Source: Bryum argenteum (taxonomy: Eukaryota; Streptophyta; Bryopsida; Bryales; Bryaceae). Taken from it: a DNA stretch of 64,000 nt. The stretch covers positions 31,429,864 through 31,493,863 of the forward strand of contig CM073322.1 of the NCBI GenBank assembly GCA_037043015.1, read 5' to 3'. Shown here piece by piece: positions 45,902-60,400 of this stretch. The position numbers and the translations under genes are program-made. Each line of letters begins with the position of its first letter. Within the stretch, counting starts at the first letter, position 1. The notes under the pieces were generated by a model. It searched no databases. It was given only the letters and a program-made list of their open reading frames with translations, and had not been told where the DNA came from.

Positions 45902-47993
45902 TCATGAGCTGGGAAACGAAAAGTCGAGGCCGCCGAGCAAAGACACGTTTCCAGGGCGAGAGTAGACAATCTGGTAATCACCGAGGGTGCAAGATTTGAA
46001 GCCAGCAGCGCAGTAGAAGAAGTAGTAGTCCCATGTACGAATGAACTTCTCGCCGAATCCAAGTTTGAGAATCTGAGCCCGGTTGCTCTCGAAGTTCTTC
46101 TGCCACCGGAGGAGAGTCTCGGAGTAATGGGGGCCGATATTCTCGACGTGCTGGACCACGAAGTTGGATCCGGTAGCCATGGCCGCAGTGACAGTGGAGA
46201 AGGCGGGTAGGCAGCCCCCCGGGAAGATATACTCGCGGATGAAGTCGGTGGAACTCCTGTAAGCTTCGTACTTGCTGTCTGCTATGGAAATGAACTGCAA
46301 CACCAGCAGTCCGTCCTTGGTTAGCAGACGGTCGCAGCAAGCGTACCACTCCGGGAAGTACTGGTGGCCCACATGCTCCAGCATCTCCACTGAGATTATG
46401 CGGTCGTAGCAGTGCTTCCCTGGTACTGCTCGGTAGTCCTGCAACTTGATCGTGATCTTGTGCTCTAAACCTGCCTCCTTGATAGCCGCCTGCATACCAA
46501 CCCAACCGAGTCATCAGCCTGCTGAATTCCGGAGTAAAAAGAGAGCAGAGGAAGGAAATGTCCTAAAGTAAAAGATTGTAACTGCAATCGATCGTACTCC
46601 ACATTACTGCTTGCCAAAATGGCATGTTTACTGTCGCCAATTCGACTAATTTGACATGTGAATCTGGACAAGGTACATGCATAAAATAATAAACGTGAAA
46701 TTCCAATATTTGACCATGCGAGAATGCACAGCACTGAAATTCCCAAATTATTTTAAGGAGAATTTTCAGAAGGTGAAAAGTTCAATTGGTGAGTCATCGT
46801 TTTGCAAAATATGTCAATGTAACAATTTTGACATTTCAGTTGAACAGAACTTCTATGGTCAATCTAAATACTGGATTAGATTCTCTAAGTCTTGACCCAA
46901 TATAATTAACAGAGCAGAATCTCTGATTGCAATACCTGTTCATGCAAAATTTGTATTCTAGCACATGTTCATTTAAGTGAAAAGGCATAAGCTTTCTTGT
47001 TGGATGTGACATTTGATTTCCAACCAGTGAATTTCTAACAGTAAACTGCACTATGTTTCATTATCCTTAAAAGCACGTATTGATTGTCGCGATATAGTGG
47101 TGATTATATAATGAGAACAACCACCCAATCTGATGTACAAACGAGGAATGAAATTGAATATAGCTTCTTTTTTTGTGCTCAAAGTATAGTGTACGGCAGG
47201 GTAGTGAGTAGACCTCGGCAAATACGAGCTGCTCCTGCGACAAGGTGATGCCAACGTAGTTACACCCGGTTCGCCGCACGCACTGAATGGCGAACATACC
47301 CCACCCGCACCCGATGTCAAGGACATTATGATGGCTCTCCACTTTCATCTTATCAATCAGGAGGTTGATCTTGCGCATCTGCGCGTCGAACAGAGTCTCC
47401 TCGGGAGGACCTTTGAACAGGGCAGACGAGTACTGCATGCTTTCGTCCAGGAACAACGTGAACATCTCATTGCTCAAATCGTAGTGCTGGGAGATGTTGC
47501 GGCGCGCGTTCGTCAGGGAGTTCGGGCGCAGCACGTGGCGCAGGTACGAGATTGCGGATCCAATTCCGGCCGTCAGCAGAAACGGGTTCCACCAGCTCTT
47601 GGTCAGCGATTCCGCCTCCTGAGCGATGTCTCTGTTGGCGATCAGAATGAGCAGAAAGTTGAAAAGCTCATTCTTCTCGCCGATGAACTCGAAGTCACCG
47701 TCGATGTAGGCGTCCGCTAAGCCTAAGTCCTGGCGTGTCACCACCTTCCAGTAAAAATCAGGGCTCAGAACGCGAATCTTCGATCGTAGATCACATCCCT
47801 TCTCCGTGCCATTGAACTGAAACTCAGCTCCATTCAGCTCCTGTACGTGCACTTGTCCCGTTCGGATGAACTTACGAACAAACGCGAAGAAGATCGAACG
47901 ACTGAAGGATTCCACGTATGTCAGTGACCCGTGCTGCTTCTTCGTATCCATTTCCATTGGTCGGAATTCCTCGCCATTCTTTGTGAATCCCAT
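45902..47993 (-). CDS. Cyclopropane fatty acid synthase, plant-type, lacking the oxidase half
   Basis: The enzyme transfers a methylene group from S-adenosylmethionine to a double bond of membrane lipid acyl chains. Two exons, 47993-47214 and 46489-45902, are joined in phase and give 455 residues. The junction reads LSQEQLVFAE then AAIKEAGLEHKI, exactly as in the family. Motifs: LGLADAYIDGDFEF, RRNISQHYDLSNEMF, the SAM loop VLDIGCGWGMFA, EMLEHVGHQYFPEW, LLVLQFISIADSKYEAY, REYIFPGGCLP and TWDYYFFYCAAGF. It resembles the C-terminal half of plant cyclopropane synthases, which usually follow an amine-oxidase-like half. Here translation starts directly with the methyltransferase part. Complete catalytic domain, no lesions. 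Confidence 0.92.
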
Positions 47994-50900
47994 GATGCCT
48001 TTTCACAGGTTCAAGCTTCTCAAATCTCTTATCTTGAAGCTGATTTGATAATTCAAGCACTCTTCCTCATGGTAGGGATATAATGAGATGTGTTCACTTT
48101 GTCGCCAGATTGTATATATGCTAAGAAAGCTCGCTTGCCTGAAAGTTCATCAAACATTCGTCAGTGATAAACGGCATTGAGGAGCCATTACTTGTACTCT
48201 TCGCATGGTAGCTACGCAAACTAATTCTAGGACCATTGTCGGGCGTGTGGCCGCGGTCATTGTATCCAATGCGAACACTCCTAGTAATGGATAAGATAAA
48301 CGATTATTCCATGAGCTACACCTACCGGAAAAACTTAGCATGCACGTAAGGTTGTACTCAGGAGGAATTTGCAACAGTGATACCTCGAGGGGTACGTCTT
48401 GAAGAAAGGGCATTTTTCTCAGATATCTAAAACATGATAAGTGACTGAATACCATGTTACTGCATTCGTCTTTTCGTACCGGACCATGTAATGTAGAAAA
48501 AGTTTTCAATCCGAAATCAAACAGCTGTGGTCTGAACAGTACGTCTACTAAATAGAAAACACAATCTTCACAGGGTCGACACCTCAACTATCTCGTCCAT
48601 GCCCATGCACATTATCCACAACATGTTCTTACACTAAAAAAAACATCACATTCTCGAGAAGCGTACCTGCTCAGATTGAGGGACATGACCCGGAGAACTG
48701 CATTATCGTCTCGAGTGACTGGGTCCCTCAGTCTCCTGCACATGTCCACAAGTGTTGATCAGGTACAGTAGCATGCAAGCTGAGAGAACACATAGCTCAA
48801 AACGTCACACAAATCAACCGGGAGTGGTTACACCAACCCGGCACCCAGCAGTGATTCATTGAGTAACTTACGAGTCGAGAATCAAAGAGTTCTATCAATG
48901 AGACTCGAATGATATGCATTAGACGTCCGCCGAAGTAAACTCTCTTATATAATCACTAGTTCAAATGTAGACTCACCTGAGAAAGCAAGCCTGACAGTAG
49001 TAAAGTAAGCGGTCACCGAGAAAGGAATCCTGCGATAGAGGCAGGCTGGCGACCTTCCGACTGGCATATATAAAGATATATACTCTGTAGGAAGGGCATA
49101 AATGAGTGAAAATCGTCAGAATCAGCAACATTGATACTGACAGAAGGTGGCAGGTGTTCAAGTGACTGGGGTAGCTACTTGGTCAGGATGTGAGTTAATA
49201 CCATCGCCCTCTTACTCAGGTACATTGCTCGTTCACACTGCATGGGTGACAGATACCTGTGTCAAAAGAAATACCAAAAAACATAAAAAAATAAAACACC
49301 GCCAAGCAGTTGAATGCTAGGGTTCAACAGGTTTTTTCAGCTGATTTGATTCGTGTTATGTTCAAGAAAAAAAGAAAAAGGTAAGTTAGATCCTGACAGA
49401 GGACTTGAAGGCTCTGGAGCTTGATAGGCAGGAGCGGCTTTTAGGCCACCTGCAAAGTCAGATCAGGTGTTAAGCCGGTCCATGTGACCGGTTTGCGAGC
49501 GCTTGATGATCCATGACTCTTGCCCTTTGTTAGGTTTGTTGCAGTCGATATGATCTTGTTTTTTTCCGGCTCTAGCATGTGGGGCTTTGGCTATGGATAT
49601 CATTCATTTGCTTCAGCGGCAATTGGGGTGGGGATCATACGGCCTAGAATACAAGTTGAGGATGATGTCCTTGCCGCGACGTGCCACCGCTCTGAATTAT
49701 TGTTGCAAATTCATGAATGCTCCAATCACTTGGCATTGTACGAAGTATTGCAGCGGTTGTGTTTTTTGTGGAAGCATTTGTTTGGAGAAATCATAAGCAC
49801 ATGCAAGTAGATAGAAATTATTGCATTCACTTGGACAACTTGTGCTTCTAGGCTCCCATTCATGCAACCTATTTTCTATCTCTCCATTAACAACTCATAC
49901 ATCCCTCGGCTCAGCGTTGCCATGTTTATGCAAATAAATTTTAGCCCTTTCATACAAATTCATGAATACTTTGAAATTCAAAACTTTGGGATTCAAAAGT
50001 TCAATACGCAATCCAATTGTTTTCCACAACTCTACAAAAAAATCCGCTTTCAATGACACCTCATATGCCGAGATCCGATCACCGGTGCCTCATATCATAA
50101 TGTTACATTTAGAACAAAACAAAACATAACAAACCACTTGCCTTAATTTAATTGATAGATTTGTGTGTACAATTGTTTTAGGAAGAAATAGTAATTTACG
50201 AAATGAGATGAAAGATATCATTTTGTTTTTTTTTTTTTTTTTTCAAGAATACAGAAGTCTACTTATTGAAGTCTATCGATTGTTTGTAAAGCCTCTACCA
50301 CGTGCGGTGTGAACGAGGAGCTTACATATTGATATACGGTGAACTTTGGTAAACAAGAGGTTTACACAAAGGATGTTTAATTGATATTTAGGGTATAAGA
50401 AAGATGGAACTCTTCTATGTAATGTTTGCATATTTTTCAGAGCCCCATCGCAACTGTTGTTATTCACCTCAAGTTTATGAAATATAGTGTACATAACAAC
50501 GTTAAGGGAACTACTAGAAGATACATACAAATGTTGCAAAACCTTGAAATCTCCTTGTAAGCATTATCGACAGGTCTGGTCTCCACTTTTTCTATTATAT
50601 GGCTCTAATAAGCATTAAAGATCTACAATTTAGTAGTTGTTGCTATGTCAAATATTCGTGCACATTCTAGAGTTGTGTAGTCGCCGCCACTTTGACAGAC
50701 TACAATATTGTGCTTCATAATGTCCTCCATTGGCGTGTAGTGCCCATCACATGAGCCACTTAAACGCCTAACCCTCAAAATCTACAAGTTTCTTTCGAGT
50801 GCTAAGTATTGTACCAACACACTAGAACCTCCCACTCAACATGATGAAGCTCAACGTAATGTCATTGGTATATTATGATTATAATATGCATCCAAACCTA

Positions 50901-52339
50901 GTTTCCAAAAGAACGATAGATGGAGTTCTTGTTGGGCAATGTTTCACAACAAAGAGCTGAGATTTCTCATAACAAGTACAACACAAGATTTCTTTCTTAC
51001 ATTAAAAGGTAATAGAAACTTTTACTAACATTCTTCATCACATCACAACCTTCGACCAAATCTACACTTGGATACATGATACATGTTCTTCATTTTTGCA
51101 CCAAGAAAGAAAACATACGACTCTGAATGAAGTCAAGATCTTAAATAGTGTCGACGTTCAAGATCCTGGAACGTCACACACTACTCTACGTCCGTCCGTC
51201 CGGAACTCGAGGAAGAATAAACCGACAGGGTACATCCACATTATGAATCTTCGATTGCGAAACCGGTACTGGCAAATCATTTAAAGAGCAAGGGGAACAA
51301 GAAATCAGCTCAATCGTGGGGGAAGAGCCAGTACCTGAAGCGTGGGACCTTATGAACTACCAACTCGCGCGCTTCGATCGTCAGTTCGTCACCTACTCTT
51401 AATATTGCATATTAAGTTCCCATTCAAGAGCTTGAATGTAACTATGTTGTAGCTTAGTACCTACAAAGACTTTGAATAAGGTTCTGATCAATAGCTTGTC
51501 ATTACATCCCGTTTCGGGCCGGCCGTATTCAGGGCGAGCATGTCAGCTGCATGCTTATTTTCTCCTTTCTTTTGTGGGCATGCAAGATTCATGGCAAGCG
51601 AACTGATTTTGGGTACTCACAAGTTGTTCAACTTCGACGAGCATTTAAACACACCATGGCTGTGACGTCCTGTACTTTATGAGCATCACGTAGCCTTCAA
51701 TGCTTGCCTGCAGAGATGTCACAGATGTTTCTGTGCAGATCAGGTGATCTCAGTCTCTGTATACATGTTCAAATGGTAACCGACTCGGACGACAGAATCG
51801 ATCCATTTTCAACGCAATCAGTGCCCAAGGCGAGTTGATGCAAATGCAAGCACGTACTGAGGCTGGGTCTGTTCGCATTGCAGACGTGCAGCTTTGACTC
51901 AAATCAAGAGCTTCAGTGTGAGTTGCACAATGAAACTGAGGACGACATTCTAACGTATCATTCTTAGAAATTGTTCGGAGGTGAAACACATGGATCTAAG
52001 ATGTCTGCACTGCCATTTAATCAGGTTACAGTTTCCAGATCTTGGTCTTGGAGTTTGCTTGTGTCTGGAGAAAGCCAAGTGGCCGTCTTGACAGGCTTGA
52101 AACCTTCAATTGTGGCGTTGAAACTTGAAGGCTTCAATATGACAGAGGTGTTGGAAGCAATCGCTTCTAGGGCTGAATCTGTTTCGATTCATATTGTAAC
52201 AAAATGTATATCAATATTTTGAGCACGGATTTTACTCCAAGGAAAAGAAAACTTTTAAAACTTAAGAGAGAGTGCTTAAAAATGGAGTGGTATCATGGTG
52301 GGGTTTTAAGAATTTAAACCGTGAGGTACCTCATAATAG
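47994..52339. other. Long spacer without recognised genes
   Basis: I found no family motif on either strand. Open frames at 48150-48587, 49520-49810 and 51971-52222 are short and unfamiliar. A T run lies at 50224-50243. Base composition is moderate and not repeat-like over most of the span. Confidence 0.4.
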
Positions 52340-52640
52340 CTTCACAATTCAATAGTATCATGTACCCATTTCGGACATTATAGGGTGTGTCAAATTAGGG
52401 CACCATTTTAGGAACACCTATTTAAGTCCATTTTCAAAATGTGATAGGAGATTGTAAAAGAGTGTGACAATCGTGAATGCACTTTGACTGACATTCTACT
52501 TACTTTCTTCGTGCATGAAATTGTTATCTTCACCACTTATTGGGAAATGTGAAATTTGAGACATTTTTAGCACTCTTTCTTAACTCATTCAAGTGATCTT
52601 CTTCTTAGAAAGAAAAATGGAAGGTGGACTGCTCGAAGTA
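52340..52640 (-). repeat. Dispersed repeat R1, copy 3 (inverted)
   Basis: In reverse orientation it matches 19860-20060 and 40330-40560. Its start carries the mirrored end CATTATAGGGTGT and the block AGGGCACCATTTTAGGAACACC. A further piece with CATTATAGGGTGTC recurs at 52995. Confidence 0.55.
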
Positions 52641-54002
52641 TGATAATTTTGTTATGAAGTTAGTGATTTTTAGAAGCAAGTAATCTTGTGTTATTAGACA
52701 AAGTAAGTAATTGAATTAATTGGACCTTTCTAAAATTTGTTATGAATTTATGAGATTGAGCTTCTGAGTGTCTCAAAAGTGGCCCATCCTCAAAGTGTAG
52801 GTAGGGACTTCCTCCGAATTACCTAGAAATGATTAAACCGTCACATTTGATTTCATTGTACAATAGAATGTGAGTCATTTACATGAGAAGATTAAACTTA
52901 CACTCGTATTGTAATAAATATCTTTTACACAAATATATAATGAATTCAAAGTTGAGGTAACTAATAGCTTCACAATTCAACAGTATCATGTAGACATTAT
53001 AGGGTGTCAAAAAAAAATTTAAAAATATAAAAAAAATATTTAAAAAAATAATAAATATATATATAATTATATATAGGCAGAAATCTTCTTTTCTTGCCAA
53101 ATTCAATGTTGAACCAAAATAATAATAAAAAAGTATTTGTTAGTCAATAACAAAATTGTGATTGTTAATGTTATAAAAAAATATTGTTATTGTTGATAAA
53201 GTAAATAACATTAGTATTTATGCCAATCAATTGTTATAATTATTTTCATTATCATTTTTATTATTAGTGTTAGCAAGGATATCAATGTTATTTCATAATG
53301 GTATTGCAAAAAATATCATTGTTGAATAACATTATTGTTAGGAATTGAAAAAGTTATTTAGTTTCACAAATATGTTAATATTGTTAAATAGTGATATTTT
53401 TATTAATAATATTATTATTAGCACTATCTTTGTTGCAATTCTTTGCCGTAAATACTATTGTTACTATTATTGCACAATAATGTTATTGGTGATATTGGTT
53501 AATATTGTTTTTTAAAAAAAATTATTAGTATTATTGGTAACTTCATTCAAATAATAGAATTAAAAAAATTCTTATGAAGAGATTTATGTCATTCGTTAAA
53601 TGATATTAAGTTAATGACCTCTAGTGTTGTTATTTGAGGCAACATTTTTCTATCAATTAACTCTTTATTGTAAACTACAGAAGGTAACTATAATAGCAAG
53701 GATTCCAAGTGATTAAATGGAGCATTGTATATTTGATAAATTATAATATATGCTCTCAAAGATGAAACTAATCACTAATAATAATAGAACAAGAAGATAA
53801 CTCAAGGCTACTTTTGTTATATGTAAGTGAAAGGTCACAACTATTGAGTCAACTTAAATATTAACAATAAAAAAAATAAAAAATGGATATCTAATTATTT
53901 TTAAATATGATAATTCTAACACTCATTTAGAACTCAGAGTCATCTTCTTCATGATGAATCTCATTTAAAAGTTATTAATTTTCTCTTAAGATTTGTGCTC
54001 CT

Positions 54003-54560
54003 CTAAACACGCTCGAGTGTTGTAATAAATAAATAAATAAAATCTCCTCCTAAGACTTTAATAAGAATATGAGCCACCATGTCTATTGTAGAACGATAGA
54101 AAACTTGGATTTGCTTTGCAGAAACTTGATCACAAATCAAATGATTTTGTATATCAATATGTTCCGAACAATTCAAAAATTTGGTCAATCAATATTGCAA
54201 TAGCACTTTGATTATCACAATAAATTGTGCTAGAAGAAATTTCTTCCAAATGACAATCTCTCGGAAGTCGACGAAGCCATACAACTTTGGTGGCACATCT
54301 TGTAAAAGGTATATATTGCGCTTCATTACTTGATAATGCTACTGTTTTTATTTTTCATGGCTTCACCTACTAGTGGCACTACCACTAAAGATGAAACATA
54401 TATAAAATGTTGACCGTCGAGTATCTAGGTCGCCAACCCAATCAACATCATTATAACCAATAAGTGGTGGAGGATTGTTAGTTTTATTACATTGAATAAG
54501 TTAATCTAAGGTTTCTTGTATATATCAAAATATGCACTTGTAGGCTTGCCAATGAAGATA
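54003..54560 (-). pseudogene. Ty1/copia RNase H remnant
   Basis: On the minus strand the decayed translation keeps the copia order. GYNDVDWVGDLDTRRST comes first, then VALSSNEAQYI, TKVVWLRRLPRDC and IYCDNQSAIAI. It ends with EHIDIQNHLICDQVSAKQIQ and DMVAHILIKVL. Stops and small shifts break it, and upstream reverse transcriptase is not recognisable. Many changes look like C-to-T decay, in line with the AT-rich surroundings. Confidence 0.85.
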
Positions 54561-56349
54561 TTAGACTTTTGCATAATAACAAATACTCAAAATTAATTAA
54601 GCAGAAAACCATTGAAAATTTTCCTCTCATTCAACTATGTATACACTTAAATATACGTAGAGCTTTGTTGAAAGAAGACAATAAAACTCCTAAGCATTAA
54701 CTTCATACTTAATTTAATGTTGAAGTTCATTCCAAAAAAAATTCAATGTTTTTTTTCATGATAATTATTTTGTCACAAATTTTGTGTTTTTACCAAATGA
54801 AAAAATTAAAGGAAGACAAGAAGATATCTCAAAAATATCTTGTAATTAATAATGAGGATACATTAAAAATTAATCACCTTATAGATTTTCACTCTATCAA
54901 CAAGGTTAAAGACACATTGAGATTAAAGTTTAATGGTACGATTGTTCTTTCAATACATAGAAAATCTCAAAATATATATGTTTCAAATAACATATATTCC
55001 AACTCAACAAAAAGACATGTCGAGCTTAAAATTCCCAAAAGTTACATATATGAATCTAGTTTGGATCAATGTGATCTAAAAATTCATAAAAATATTACAT
55101 ATTTAAACATATAACTACATCAAAATTCTTAAGATTCAAAGTATTGCAAGCACAATCAATACTAATCTAACCAAAATAAATCTCTTAGTTATTAATTTTT
55201 TTTCAATAGAAACATGAAATCTTAGGGAATTAAAACAATAGTAAAGAAATTTTAAAATAAATAATTAAATAAATATTTATTAAAGACAAAGTGAATATTA
55301 TTAAATAATTGATTTATCACTTTATTCAACCAAATTAAAAAATATTATAAGATGAAGATTCTTGAGTCACTTACCAACTCGTGTTTGTAAATAAATAAGT
55401 AACATTGCACATGGTTGAATATCTTGCAAAAAGAAAAGAATTATTATTGACAAGAATGTTAATAAAATATAGAAGAGGGCTATGTAGTCATAATTTATTT
55501 AATTTTAATTGTTTCTTTTATTTAGAGTATAAATGGATTTAAAGCATATTATTACTGCTCATTTATATGATTTTGGATAGTCAATAGATAATTCTCTAGT
55601 CAATTTGTCTTTCTATGTGAATAGTTGTAACTTGTGGCTTGTGAAATCTTGTTTCGGTTATTAATGAGAAGAAAATAGTAATCATTGCAATAAATCAAGA
55701 GAGAATCCTGGCTTATAGGAATTGAATGATAAGTTGGTATTGAAATCTTATTAGAAAACTTGTATAATTCATTTATACTTGTGTTTGATATATTTTTTAG
55801 ATTTATTATTATTATTATGTACCTTATTACAATAATTTTAATATTAGAATCCATTTGGGATCAAAAATAATATTTACAAGATCCCTAATGATTAACCTTT
55901 CAACACAACATTATCAAATAGTCTATTGATTCTTTTAGCTGAATTTGGTACATTATTGAAACTTCAACATTTCCAATCTTCTAATACATGAATATAATAT
56001 CATTTTACGAGAGGTTTTATTGAACAAAGATAACCAATTTTTATATTATCTATAGTCTTTACCTTTGGAAGAAAAAAAGAATTTAACTTGTACCTTAAGA
56101 AAAAGAAAACTCATCTCACCTCTTCAAGGAACAAAATTACATTTTTACCGCAAAAAATGTAATTGATTAAATTTGAATTCATTTAATCATTTACAGATGC
56201 AAAACATCCCTTGTATTAACAATTAATGTGTCTCTAATTGTTTGTGAATGAATGAAATATTTACATATTGGTTATAAATTGAATTTCACGATTTTCATTT
56301 AATTGAATCTATTTTTAAGATTTTAAGACTAATATATTCATGAATGCCA

Positions 56350-56352
56350 AAA

Positions 56353-56411
<59 letters not shown>
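56350..56411. repeat. Poly(A) followed by (TA)n microsatellite
   Basis: About 20 A then about 20 TA units. Confidence 0.95.
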
Positions 56412-56415
<4 letters not shown>

Positions 56416-59400
56416 GTGAGAGATTGGTGTAGAAAATTGATCGTCAATGAGAGGAGATTCATTTTCGACTTCGGTGCCAAAGTAAGATTGATTACTTTGA
56501 CACATTGCTCACAAGTTAAACCACTACAACATCATCGCTCTGATACCATGATAAAATATCATACATGCTCTTAAAGATGAAAATGTATCAATAGTAATAT
56601 TAGTACAAGAAGCAAGCTCATGGCTGGCTTTGTGGTATGCAACTTAAGTATTACAAACCTTGAGTTTACCTAAATACTATCAACTATGGACTACATCTTA
56701 TTATATTTAAGTATAACAATTCTAACAATATTGAGTGAGTGCAATTCTTTTTAATGTATGAAATCTTCACAAATTGTAGAAAAGTTATAGTTTATGATAT
56801 ACAAAAAAAATTAGTCTAGAAATTAGTCTACTTATAAATCACTCTAGTTACTTAAAAAAAAATTTGAATCATGTAATAGAGTAATTTATTCATACATAAC
56901 AAGAGTAATTATGTTTTCTAAGAGTCATTTAAAAAATGAATGTTGTTATTTTACAACTTGTAAATCCCTCAATACTTCTGATCTAAAAGAACAAGAAAAA
57001 TAAGAAGTTGTTCCTTAAGTACAAATAATGCCAATGAGGTATTAATTATTTAATAACAATTTTGAGGTGGAAGTCACAAATAACAACATGAGTAGGTTGA
57101 AGTTTGAGATGTGTTTTATTAACATTACTATTGACGGCTCTACATAGCAGTATGCCTTGTTATCAAATCATATATAATTTATTGTTTGATTAAGTATGAA
57201 TTTTTAGTGCATTAGAAATTATAAGAAAATATATTTATTTTTCCCATAAAGGAAATCATAGGTTTTCTTAGAACTATACTCATTTTCTATAAGGTTTTGA
57301 GTTGATTGTATTTGAGAAAGAGCTTAAATGAAAATAAGTTAATAATATGGAGATTTTTTATTCAGACAATCCCAACACAAATATTATTAAGAAAATAGAG
57401 AGGATATTTTAAATAACTTATGAAACAATAAATGAATGGATGAATCATATATGTACCTAAATAAAGATTATATCATGATATTAGGTAAGCCTTTTTTTGT
57501 TCCCAACAAGAATATTTTGTTAAGCTCAACTGCAAAAGATTCTATAATATGTCTTGTTAATGTATTGCCAATTTTGTATGTATGTTTTTCTTGTCTTTTT
57601 TAATATATTTGAAAGAATGAGGCTAGTTGTTTGTAGTTGATTGGATTTCATTATTTATAAATATTATGAAATTCTCGCTTTCTTGTAAATGTGCTCCAAC
57701 TGGTTTGTATGAAGAAGGAACACAAGATTCAAACCACTATATGCTCAAATAGAAAAGTAAAGAAGGTGGTTAAATTCAATGGATCCATTATGAATTTTAG
57801 ATACAAAATTGGTGAAAACTTTCGGGAATTTGTTGGTTTTGATTGTAGATTATTCATGCTACATTATGTGGGAAGATTTTTGTCCATAAATATTTATTTA
57901 TCCAATCCTAGAGTAAGTTTTCTAAATAGATTAAATCAACTCGTTATTTTTTTATTGTTATTTTGATGAGACAAATGTAATGAATCAATGAATTCTAATG
58001 ATGTTATTTTGGGTAATATTTACCTAGTTATTGATTTTTTTTTGAATATTTACACGCGAAGAGGCTAGAGTAGCAAGGATTTTAATTAATTGAGCAAAAA
58101 TGTTTATATTGATTGAGCAAAGCAGTCTCTAGTAAAAGATTCACTTATTTTAATCGTACAATTTCTTTATTGTTTCTAAATAATAGACAATGACAATTCA
58201 TAGAAAAGTGCAAAAACTTATATTCAAATGAGTGCTTACAACTATTTTCAAATAAGAGCACCAATTTGAGATTCTTATTTTCTACTTGTTTAAAGATTTC
58301 TCCAATTTTATCATGAAATTCTATTTTTGTATGGAAAAAGAGAACTTCCTAAGAGTCATTTTAATAATGCTTGATGTTGATTTACAACTTGACAAGTTCT
58401 TAATAATATATAATATTTTAAAAGAGTAAGGAAGATGAGGAATTATTCTTGGAGTACAAATAGTGCTTATGAGATTTCTTTAGATTGCTAATGAGAAGTT
58501 CTAGGTAAAAAAAACAACAAAAATAAATATGAATAAGTCATATCATCATTGATATCTATGTGAAGTAATTAATATGCTTTGATATCAAATTTATTTTTCC
58601 TGAAAGGATTCAAAATTTAATTTGAATGGAAAATCAATACAACTACATGATATATTTGCACGAAGATTTTTTTTTATTTTTTATTTTTTCAATCCTTTAA
58701 TTAGAATTTTAAATTTTCAATGTGTTCTACGTACTTAAAATACACTTGTATGAAAATAAGAGAGGTAAGTTTCATTCATACAATTGTTTTCTGCTTATAA
58801 AATTGCAACTTGCGTATCATAGAAAAATGGAACATACAAGAAGATGTTTTAAGTAATGCATGGAGGATTGTATAAATAGATTGATGCTCTGTACATTTTA
58901 AGAAAGACTATATTGATCATTTAATTCATAATGATAAGCGTGGTTTATGAATTTGTTTGATAATGTTTTAGAACCTATAAACTTCAACATTTGATAACAT
59001 AATTACATTTGATTTTAAAATTGGATGAAGATTCTTTATCATCACAATATAATAAGGAGCATTCAATGTTTTCAGATTTTAATAAAATTGTATCAGTGTG
59101 GTTAGATGTGTTTTTGATTCAATTTACATTACCAGCATTGTAAACAAATTCTATTTTACTAATGAAGTTTTGGAAATTTCTTTGATAGATTATGTTCATA
59201 TGAAACATAATTAATTGTTTAATGAACTACTTTGTGCATTTGGATTTAGACTTTTGTTATTTAGACTCCTTTATTGTACAAGGTAGATTTATATTTTTGT
59301 ATTTAGAATGCATATTATCTAAAATAATGATATTAGTCATTGTTTCTTAAAACTAATCAAATAACAATATTTTTGTATTGGTGTTGCTTTCTATTGTTAT

Positions 59401-60400
59401 TATTGTTTCCATGGACTTAATGAAAGGCGCATAATAATTTTGAGATGTACATACATACAAAAGTAGTAACTAGTTTCTATAAGTCTAACTTTATGCTAGT
59501 TATAATTAGTTTATACATCTTTTTGATTCATGTGTCATTTGTGTAGTTTTTTAGTTTTTAGTTTTTAGTTTTTGATTATTTATATATTTGTATACATGTA
59601 TAATTTTTTATATTTATTGAAAAGTAACATTTTATTATGGAGTATGGACACCAAATATTTTTTTATCATGGAGTATGTTGAGATTCAAAAATGTACAATA
59701 ATATGACTTATTTGTACTTTACGTGCATTACATTTTGAAGTTACTTGAAGTATGTTGTTATTCATTTACTTTGAAAAAAATAAAAATAAGATATAAAATA
59801 AAATAATTTATATGCATCATGATCAACAAGGGGTATATATTTTATGAAAAACATTAATTGTTACATCTAGCAATTATAGTGGGCATACAATCATTCCATT
59901 TGTCTTAAAAAGAACTAAATCATGAATTAAAAAATAAATAAATATTAAAGTTATGAATTAATGCATGTAACATCTATTCGATATGCGCCTTTATGTTTAT
60001 AATTTTATTTTTCTACATCCCTCATTAGCAATCAATATTAGGATTTTGAATTTAGCTCTATTTGAACATCTTCTTTAAGTATATACAACATGGTTTTTAG
60101 CAAAGATAGAATGATTCTCATGGTCAATTTGGATATTTAAAGAATATTTTTTCAAAAATCAAGTTTTAAATATATGTAGCATTACCTTGGCAAAATCACA
60201 TCAGAGAATTCCATCTAATTTTGACTATGCAATGTTCTAGAAAAGGATTCCAAACAATTTGGACACATGAAATCATTCCAACAATTTTTAAAATTTCATA
60301 TTATCAAACCAATCTTTTTGACATAATGATGAATTTTAAATGGTTGAAAATATGAGAGGGTGAAGATTGTTAAAGCTTGCGTGGTACCCGGAAACTCAAT

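Larger units (their letters stand above)
52880..60400. other. Extremely AT-rich block
   Basis: About 7.5 kb with very few G and C, long A and T runs, and TA-repeat stretches (a poly-A then (TA)n tract at 56350-56411). Hardly any open frame exceeds 100 codons. Apart from the copia remnant at 54003-54560 I recognise no gene; frames at 54746-55114 and 57691-57966 match nothing I know. GC content recovers abruptly near 60400. Confidence 0.7.

Noticed and set aside
54746..55114. 122-codon frame in the AT-rich block
   Set aside because: Composed of Lys, Asn and Ile as expected from AT-rich DNA; no motif seen.
52880..60400. AT-rich block as organelle DNA
   Set aside because: No plastid or mitochondrial gene motifs are visible, while a nuclear-type copia remnant is.
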